The notes under the pieces were generated by a model. It saw only the letters and a program-made list of their open reading frames with translations. It did not search any database and was not told the DNA's origin. The position numbers and the translations under genes were made by a program. From Brevundimonas sp. Root608 (lineage in GTDB: Bacteria; Pseudomonadota; Alphaproteobacteria; Caulobacterales; Caulobacteraceae), in contig NZ_LMGT01000001.1 of assembly GCF_001427825.1 (NCBI RefSeq), positions 186,001-250,000 on the forward strand: a stretch of DNA of 64,000 nucleotides, read 5' to 3'. How positions within the stretch are numbered: the first letter of the stretch is position 1; the number at the start of each line of letters is the position of its first letter. Positions 58,489 through 64,000 of this stretch are shown piece by piece.

Positions 58489-59928
58489 ATGGCGGGGATG
58501 ACGGATCCGGATCGCATCTGGACCGAGGCGGCGGGCCGTCTTCGCTCGGAAATCGGCGAGGGGCCGTTCAGCTCCTATATCGCGCCGTCGGCCGTCCGCG
58601 CCGACGGTTCGGGCCAGCTGATCCTGGTCACCCCGACCGCCTATGCCCGCGACTGGGTGCGCAAGAACGCCCTGCGCCGCATGAATGAGCTGTGGCTGGG
58701 CCTCGACGGCCTGTCCCGCCGTCTCGACGTGCGCTGCCGCGCCGAGATGGGCTCGACCCCCTCGGCGTCCCAGGTCGCCGCCGGTCGCGCCGAGGGCGCC
58801 AACGTCATCCCGCTGGCCCAGCCCCGCCCCATGGCCATGCCCATGGCCACCGTGCCGCCGGTCGCCGACGGCGCCCGCGCCGTGCGCGCCGCCGGCCTGC
58901 AGGAGCGGCTGACCTTCGACAGCTTCGTGGAAGGCCAGGGCAACGCCTTCGCCCTGGCCATCGCCCGCCAGGCCGCGGCCTGGGCCGACGGCCATTTCAA
59001 CCCGATCTTCTTCTGCGGCCCCTATGGCTACGGCAAGACCCACCTGCTCAACGCCATCGCCTGGGAGGCCCAGCGGCTTCGACCGGATGCGAAGGTCGTC
59101 TATCTGACCGCCGAACGCTTCCTGTCGACCTTCGTGCGCGCCATGCAGGATCGCTCGACCGCGGCCTTCAAGGACAGCCTGCGCAGCGCCGACATGCTGC
59201 TGATCGACGACGTCCAGTTCGTCGGCGGCAAGACCTCGACCCAGGAGGAGCTGCTGTCGACGCTGACCGCCCTGATCGAGGACGGAAAGAAGATCGTCAT
59301 TTCGGCCGACCGTCCGCCCATGGCCCTGACCGAGGTCGAGCCGCGCCTGCGCAGCCACCTGGCTTCGGGCCTGACCTGCCCGGTCGAGCCCGCCGACCGC
59401 GCCCTGAAACTGGCCGTGGCCCGCAACCGCATGCAGACCCTGGCGGCGCTCGGCGTCGTCTCGGGCGAGGCCCAGGCCGAGGTGCTGGAGCATCTGGTCG
59501 ACCGCACGCCCGGCTCGATGCGCGAGCTGGAGGGCGCCGTGAACACCCTGGCCGCCGTCGCCGGCGCCCGCCTGTCCTCGCTCAGCATCGACGAGACCCA
59601 GGCCCTGCTCGGTTCGGCCCTGCGCGGCGGGCCCGAGCGCCGCATCACCGTCGACGAGATCCAGAAGACCGTCGCCGATCACTTCAGCCTCAAACAGGCC
59701 GACCTGCTCAGCGAGCGCCGCACCCGCGCGGTCGCGCGTCCGCGCCAGATCGCCATGTGGCTGTGCAAGCAGCACACGACCCGCTCCTATCCCGACATCG
59801 GCCGCCGCTTCGGCGGACGCGACCACACCACGGTCCTGCACGGCGTGCGCAAGATCGAGGAGCTGATGGGGCTCGACGACCAGATCGCCCGGGACGTCGA
59901 GACGCTGACGCGCAAGCTGCGGGGCTGA
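58489..59928 (+). CDS. dnaA: Chromosomal replication initiator DnaA
   Basis: 479 residues. Domain I (IWTEAAGRLRSEIGEGPFSSYIAPS), a variable linker with MAMPMATV, AAA+ domain III with an unusual Walker A CGPYGYGKTHLLNAIAWEA (commonly GGxGLGKTHL), Walker B MLLIDDVQFV and sensor DNA-contact residues, and domain IV with RPRQIAMWLCKQHTTRSYPDIGRRFGGRDHTTVLHGVRKI. The ATG at 58489 has GGGGAG 7 nt upstream; ATGs at 58468 and 58498 are alternatives. Confidence 0.95.
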   Translation: MAGMTDPDRIWTEAAGRLRSEIGEGPFSSYIAPSAVRADGSGQLILVTPTAYARDWVRKNALRRMNELWLGLDGLSRRLDVRCRAEMGSTPSASQVAAGRAEGANVIPLAQPRPMAMPMATVPPVADGARAVRAAGLQERLTFDSFVEGQGNAFALAIARQAAAWADGHFNPIFFCGPYGYGKTHLLNAIAWEAQRLRPDAKVVYLTAERFLSTFVRAMQDRSTAAFKDSLRSADMLLIDDVQFVGGKTSTQEELLSTLTALIEDGKKIVISADRPPMALTEVEPRLRSHLASGLTCPVEPADRALKLAVARNRMQTLAALGVVSGEAQAEVLEHLVDRTPGSMRELEGAVNTLAAVAGARLSSLSIDETQALLGSALRGGPERRITVDEIQKTVADHFSLKQADLLSERRTRAVARPRQIAMWLCKQHTTRSYPDIGRRFGGRDHTTVLHGVRKIEELMGLDDQIARDVETLTRKLRG

Positions 59929-59938
59929 CGCCGCACGG

Positions 59939-60053
59939 CTCTCCCCCCCCCGAAGTGGGAGGTGGTCGCGCAGCGACCGGGTGGGGAATTCCAGACGTAC
60001 CCCACCCTGTCGCCGCTTCGCGCCGACATCCCTCCCCATGAAGGGGAGGGAGA
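59939..60053. repeat. Cloverleaf palindromic intergenic element, copy B
   Basis: Homologue of 4176-4286. Internal hairpins: GGTCGC-GCA-GCGACC (same position as GGCCGC/GCGGCC in copy A, with a compensatory C-G to T-A pair), GGGTGGGG/CCCCACCC identical, and GTCGCCGC-TTC-GCGCCGAC. The outer stem is imperfect on the left side. It lies between dnaA and dnaN. Confidence 0.85.
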
Positions 60054-60162
60054 AGTCTGTGGACCGCGTTCCAGACCGTTGCCCCGCCCGGCCAATCCGC
60101 TAGTGTCGGTGGCCCTATCTCTTTGCGGCGGCTTGTGAGTCGTCGACGGCGGGCGAGACGAC

Positions 60163-61281
60163 ATGCAACTGACCATCGAACGATCCGCGCTCCTCAAGGC
60201 CCTCGGGCACGTGCAGAGCGTCGTCGAGCGCAGGAACACCATCCCCATCCTGTCCAACGTCCTGCTCAGCGCCGGACGCGACAAGCTGGCCTTCGCCGCC
60301 ACCGATCTGGACATGGAGATGGTCGACGAGGCCGAGGCCCAGGTGAATGTCGAGGGCCAGATCACCGCCCCGGCCCACACCCTGTACGAGATCGTGCGCA
60401 AGCTGCCCGACGGCGCCGAGGTCTCCCTGTCCTACAACGGCGACGACCCCCGCCTGGTGGTCCAGGCCGGCCGTTCGAAATTCAACCTGCCGGTCCTGCC
60501 GGCGGGCGATTTCCCGGTCATGTCGACCGACACCTCGGGCACGCGCTTCACCCTGCCCAAGGAAGACCTGGCCCGGCTGATCGACAAGACCCGCTTCGCC
60601 GTCTCGACGGAAGAGACCCGCTACTATCTGAACGGCCTCTACCTCCACACCGTGGCCGAGGCCGGCATCCCGCTGCTGCGCGCCGTCGCCACCGACGGCC
60701 ACCGCCTGGCCCTGGCCGAGACGCCCGCGCCCGAAGGCGCCGCCGGCGGCCCCGGCGTCATCGTCCCGCGCAAGACCATCGACCAGGTCCGCCGCCTGCT
60801 CGACGACGGCTCCGGCCCGGTCGAGGTCATGGTCAGCCCGCAGAAGATCCGCTTCGAATTCGGCCAGGCCAGCCTGACCTCCAAGGTCATCGACGGCGCC
60901 TTCCCCGACTACATGCGCGTCATTCCCAAGGGGAACGACAAACAGGCCGACATCGACAACGCCCTGTTCGCCCAGGCTGTCGACCGCGTCGCCACCATCT
61001 CCGCTGAAAAGAGCCGGTCGGTGAAACTGGCCTTCGACCTCGACCGCGTCACCCTGACGGTGCGCAACATGGAGGCCGGGCAGGGGGTGGAAGAGGTCGA
61101 GATCGGCTATTCCGAAGAGCCCTTCGAGATCGGCTTCAACGCCCGCTATCTGCTCGACGTCGCCGGCCAGATCACCGGCGAGACCGCCCACTTCAAATTC
61201 GCCGACCCGGCCTCGCCCACGCTCGTCCTCGATCCGGGCGATCCGGGCGTGCAGTATGTGCTGATGCCGCTGCGGGTGTGA
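60163..61281 (+). CDS. dnaN: DNA polymerase III sliding clamp (beta subunit)
   Basis: 372-residue ring clamp. QLTIERSALLKALGHVQSVVERRNTIPILSNVLL at the start, KPxx-type loops such as TRFAVSTEETRYYLNGLYL, and the C-terminal [10 protein letters not shown] fully match the family. It follows dnaA with an intervening palindrome; the 3' end overlaps the small membrane protein gene. Confidence 0.97.
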   Translation: MQLTIERSALLKALGHVQSVVERRNTIPILSNVLLSAGRDKLAFAATDLDMEMVDEAEAQVNVEGQITAPAHTLYEIVRKLPDGAEVSLSYNGDDPRLVVQAGRSKFNLPVLPAGDFPVMSTDTSGTRFTLPKEDLARLIDKTRFAVSTEETRYYLNGLYLHTVAEAGIPLLRAVATDGHRLALAETPAPEGAAGGPGVIVPRKTIDQVRRLLDDGSGPVEVMVSPQKIRFEFGQASLTSKVIDGAFPDYMRVIPKGNDKQADIDNALFAQAVDRVATISAEKSRSVKLAFDLDRVTLTVRNMEAGQGVEEVEIGYSEEPFEIGFNARYLLDVAGQITGETAHFKFADPASPTLVLDPGDPGVQYVLMPLRV

Positions 61282-61757
61282 CGCTACGGGATCCATGGCC
61301 GGAGCGTTTCATTCCGGGGTCAGGCCTGAAGCAAGCTGTCTTGACCGGGGCGGTGATGTTCATCCCGGTAGTGTTCGCCGCGACGTTTCTCCTGAGGGGA
61401 TCTGATGCTCTCGGTCGACCGTTGGCTCCGTTCCAAGCTCTCTTCTTGATATGTGTATTGGCGTTGTCGATCGGCTTGGTCGTTTGGCGCACCATGGTGC
61501 CGCCGTCCCTTCTTCTCACGGCTGATGGGCTCGCTGATCCCGGCCGAAGGAAAATCTTCCCTTGGCGCGAAATGAGCCCGGCACGTCTGGTCCGACCAGC
61601 CTGGTGGTTGTTCATGCCCATGATTCGATTTGAGCGACTCGAAGGCGGCAAGAATCGCGCGGTGTATGTGCCCGATATCTACGGGCCGGCATTGGCCGAG
61701 GTGATGCGCGATCTGGAGGCTTCGCGGATCAGAGGTGTGGCGCACGAGCGCCAATGA
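61278..61757 (+). CDS. Two-helix membrane protein inserted between dnaN and recF (hypothetical)
   Basis: 159 residues: two transmembrane helices ([19 protein letters not shown] and [17 protein letters not shown]), then a soluble region that looks PH-like ([22 protein letters not shown]...[19 protein letters not shown]). Starts with GTG overlapping the dnaN stop and ends ATGA-overlapping recF, so it is co-translated with both. Its base composition is visibly lower in GC than the flanks. No known family. Confidence 0.75.
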   Translation: MTLRDPWPERFIPGSGLKQAVLTGAVMFIPVVFAATFLLRGSDALGRPLAPFQALFLICVLALSIGLVVWRTMVPPSLLLTADGLADPGRRKIFPWREMSPARLVRPAWWLFMPMIRFERLEGGKNRAVYVPDIYGPALAEVMRDLEASRIRGVAHERQ

Positions 61758-62902
61758 TCACCTCCCTCACCCTCACCGATTTCCGCTCCTACGCAGCGGC
61801 CACCCTGCCGATCGCGGCGGGGTCGGTGGTGCTCCACGGCCCCAACGGCGCCGGCAAGACCAATCTACTGGAGGCGCTCAGCCTGTTCACCCCCGGCAAG
61901 GGGCTGCGTGGGGCCACGGCGCCCGAGATGGGCCGGCGCGAACCCGGCGAGGCGACCGGCCGCGCCTGGGCCGTCGCCGCCGTCCTGACCGACGGCGAGG
62001 GCGAGACGAAGCTGGGCACCGGCGTCCAGTCCGCCGGCGCCGCCCGCCGCATCGTCCGCATCGACGGCGAGACGGCCCAGCCCGGCCGCCTGCTGGACCA
62101 TCTGCGCCCCGTCTGGGCCACGCCCGAACAGGACCGGCTGTTCTCTGACGCCCGCGCCGCGCGCCTGCGCTTCTTCGACCGGCTGGTCTTCGCCGCCGAC
62201 CCTGCCCACGCCGCCTCGGTCTCGGCCTATGAGAAGGCCCTGCGCGAGCGGCTGCGCCTGCTGACCGAGGGGGCCCCCAACGAAAGCGGGATGAACCGCG
62301 CCGCCGACCCGCTGTGGCTCGACGCGCTGGAAATCCGGCTGGGCGAGGCCGGGGCCGCCGCCGCCCACGCCCGCGCCGCCGCCCTGACCACCCTCCAGTC
62401 GGCCATCGACGCCCGCTCCGACCGGCCCTTCCCTCAGGCCGACCTGGGCCTGACTGGCGAGGCCGAGATGCAGGCGGCCGAAGGCGCCGACGAAGCCGCC
62501 ATCGCCGCCGTCATCCGCGACGGCATGGTCCGTTCCCGCGCCCGCGACGCCGCCGCCGGCCGCTCGCTGTACGGCCCGCACCGCTCCGACCTGACCGCCC
62601 TGCACCGCGAGAAGAACCGCCCCGCCGCCGAGGGCTCCTCGGGCGAGCAGAAGGCCCTGGTGCTGAACCTGATCCTCGCCCAGATCGCCCGTCTGGCGGA
62701 CCAGCCCGCGCCGCCTGTGCTGTTGCTCGACGAAGCGCCGGCCCACCTCGACACGGCCCGCCGCGCCGCCCTGTTCGACGAGATCGAGGCCTTGGGTCTG
62801 CAGGCCTTCATGACCGGCACCGAGGCCGAATTGTTCGCCCCGTTGCGCGGCCGGGCGCAGTTCGTGCGGGTGGCGGACGGCGGGTTCGCGGCGGAAGGCT
62901 GA
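61754..62902 (+). CDS. recF: DNA replication/repair protein RecF
   Basis: 382-residue SMC-like ATPase that loads RecA at gaps. Walker [18 protein letters not shown], signature [16 protein letters not shown] and Walker [14 protein letters not shown] are all present; [17 protein letters not shown] is the usual N-terminus. The ATG at 61754 overlaps the preceding stop. Confidence 0.97.
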   Translation: MITSLTLTDFRSYAAATLPIAAGSVVLHGPNGAGKTNLLEALSLFTPGKGLRGATAPEMGRREPGEATGRAWAVAAVLTDGEGETKLGTGVQSAGAARRIVRIDGETAQPGRLLDHLRPVWATPEQDRLFSDARAARLRFFDRLVFAADPAHAASVSAYEKALRERLRLLTEGAPNESGMNRAADPLWLDALEIRLGEAGAAAAHARAAALTTLQSAIDARSDRPFPQADLGLTGEAEMQAAEGADEAAIAAVIRDGMVRSRARDAAAGRSLYGPHRSDLTALHREKNRPAAEGSSGEQKALVLNLILAQIARLADQPAPPVLLLDEAPAHLDTARRAALFDEIEALGLQAFMTGTEAELFAPLRGRAQFVRVADGGFAAEG

Positions 62903-63077
62903 AACCCTCCGCGCGCGGCCCTTTCCAGCGTCGCTTTTCCTCGCAATTCCGCCCGGATTTCCTATATGTTGCGGGCATCGGCGCGGATCGGATTCGCGTC
63001 CTGAAAACCGTCCGTTCAAGGCGGCCGAACCGCCGCCTTCCGAAGCCCTCCGCGAGGGCGTTTCACCGACCGAATAT

Positions 63078-64000
63078 ATGACCGACAACACCGAGACCGC
63101 GCGCAACGTCGACACCGCCGAAGAGGCCGCCTACGGCGCCGATTCCATCAAGGTCCTCAAGGGCCTGGACGCGGTGCGCAAACGCCCCGGCATGTATATC
63201 GGCGACACCGACGACGGCTCGGGCCTGCACCACATGGTCTATGAGGTGGTCGACAACGCCATCGACGAGGCCCTCGCCGGCCACGCCGACCTGGTCCAGG
63301 TCATCCTCAACGCCGACGGCTCGGTCACCGTGACCGACAACGGCCGCGGCATCCCCACCGACATCCACGGCGAGGAGGGCGTCTCGGCGGCGGAGGTCAT
63401 CATGACCCAGCTGCACGCGGGCGGGAAATTCGACCAGAATTCCTACAAGGTCTCGGGCGGCCTGCACGGCGTCGGCGTCTCGGTCGTCAACGCCCTCAGC
63501 GACTGGCTGAAGCTGGTCATCTACCGCAACGGCAAACGCCACGAGATGCGCTTCGAGCGCGGCGACACGGTCGAGAGCCTGCGTGTCACCGGCGACGCCC
63601 CGTTGCGCGACAACGGCAAGGTCCTGTCGGGCACAGAGGTCACCTTCTATCCGTCGGTGACGACCTTCGCCCACATCGACTTCGATCTGAAGACGCTGGA
63701 GCACCGCCTGCGCGAGCTGGCCTTCCTCAACTCGGGCGTGGTCATCAAGCTGCAGGACCATCGCGGGGCCGATCCGTTCGAGGAAATCCTGCACTACGAG
63801 GGCGGGGTCGAGGCCTTCGTGCGCCACCTGGACAAGTCCAAGTCGCCCATCCTCAAGGACGTCATCGTCATCCGCGGCAAGAAGGAAGGGATCGAGATCG
63901 ATCTCGCCCTGTGGTGGAACGACAGCTACCACGAGACCATGCTGTGCTTCACCAACAACATCCCCCAGCGGGATGGAGGCACCCACCTCTCGGCCTTCCG
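63078..64000 (+). CDS. gyrB: DNA gyrase subunit B, 3'-truncated by the window edge
   Basis: 307 residues visible. The GHKL ATPase: [35 protein letters not shown] (catalytic Glu and Asn), [28 protein letters not shown] (ATP lid), and [14 protein letters not shown] at the end. The start ATG at 63078 lacks a good SD. Completes the classic dnaA-dnaN-recF-gyrB order, and the frame stays open to the window end. Confidence 0.97.
   Translation, partial: MTDNTETARNVDTAEEAAYGADSIKVLKGLDAVRKRPGMYIGDTDDGSGLHHMVYEVVDNAIDEALAGHADLVQVILNADGSVTVTDNGRGIPTDIHGEEGVSAAEVIMTQLHAGGKFDQNSYKVSGGLHGVGVSVVNALSDWLKLVIYRNGKRHEMRFERGDTVESLRVTGDAPLRDNGKVLSGTEVTFYPSVTTFAHIDFDLKTLEHRLRELAFLNSGVVIKLQDHRGADPFEEILHYEGGVEAFVRHLDKSKSPILKDVIVIRGKKEGIEIDLALWWNDSYHETMLCFTNNIPQRDGGTHLSAF

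Overview
The window is high-GC, densely coded alphaproteobacterial DNA, most like a member of the Caulobacterales (a Brevundimonas- or Caulobacter-like chromosome). The inference rests on the dnaA-dnaN-recF-gyrB block following rpsT, GANTC (CcrM-type) sites clustered before dnaA, a RegB/RegA redox pair, an intracellular PHB depolymerase, an HWE/HisKA_2 kinase and EcfG/SigT-type promoter motifs. It is ordinary chromosome with one small compositionally odd island; I see no prophage, insertion sequence, rRNA or CRISPR.

Layout. 0-9 kb: 3' part of a class A penicillin-binding protein, a zinc protease-like protein, PhaZ, then SenC/SCO1 divergent from regB-regA, then a phosphohexomutase. 9-17 kb: gpmA with a short RibD-like deaminase, a pentapeptide-repeat protein, an Hsp20 with a possible RNA-thermometer leader, two exported methyltransferase-like paralogues with an alpha/beta hydrolase, hisN, an XRE regulator and a GlsB-type membrane protein. 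17-25.5 kb: envelope and stress genes (Pro/Ala/Thr-repeat exported protein, ScsB/DsbD-like reductase, OmpA-like and glycine-zipper lipoproteins, a lipid kinase with a phosphoesterase, DUF883/holin-like/DUF1328 proteins). Four exact GGAAC-N16-CGTT promoter motifs lie here, each correctly oriented before a gene, which suggests a cluster under general-stress sigma control.

25-36 kb: FAH-family hydrolase with a zeta-class GST, another GST, an M23 peptidase, a ydbH-ynbE-ydbL set (inter-membrane lipid transport), an HWE kinase and tryptophan 2,3-dioxygenase. 37-40 kb (minus strand): an unknown protein with two helix-turn-helix-like stretches, a YhiN-type flavoprotein, trmD and rplS. 40.9-43.1 kb: an AT-richer island with a membrane protein, an HNH nuclease and an unknown single-span membrane protein. 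43-51.7 kb (minus strand): polA, a lipoprotein, a TPP enzyme, truA-fmt-def, a thioesterase and tRNA-Arg(CCG). 51.8-58 kb: DUF885 lipoprotein, mutM, small envelope proteins, enoyl-CoA hydratase and rpsT. 58-64 kb: dnaA, dnaN, a small membrane protein, recF and the 5' part of gyrB.

Intergenic DNA carries two kinds of structured repeat. One is a family of palindromes built on TCCTCCCC/GGGGAGGA ends; its best copies (4176-4286 and 59939-60053) fold as a closed three-hairpin cloverleaf with a compensatory base change between copies. The other is inverted arrays of degenerate 7-bp units (16247-16337 and 56502-56621).
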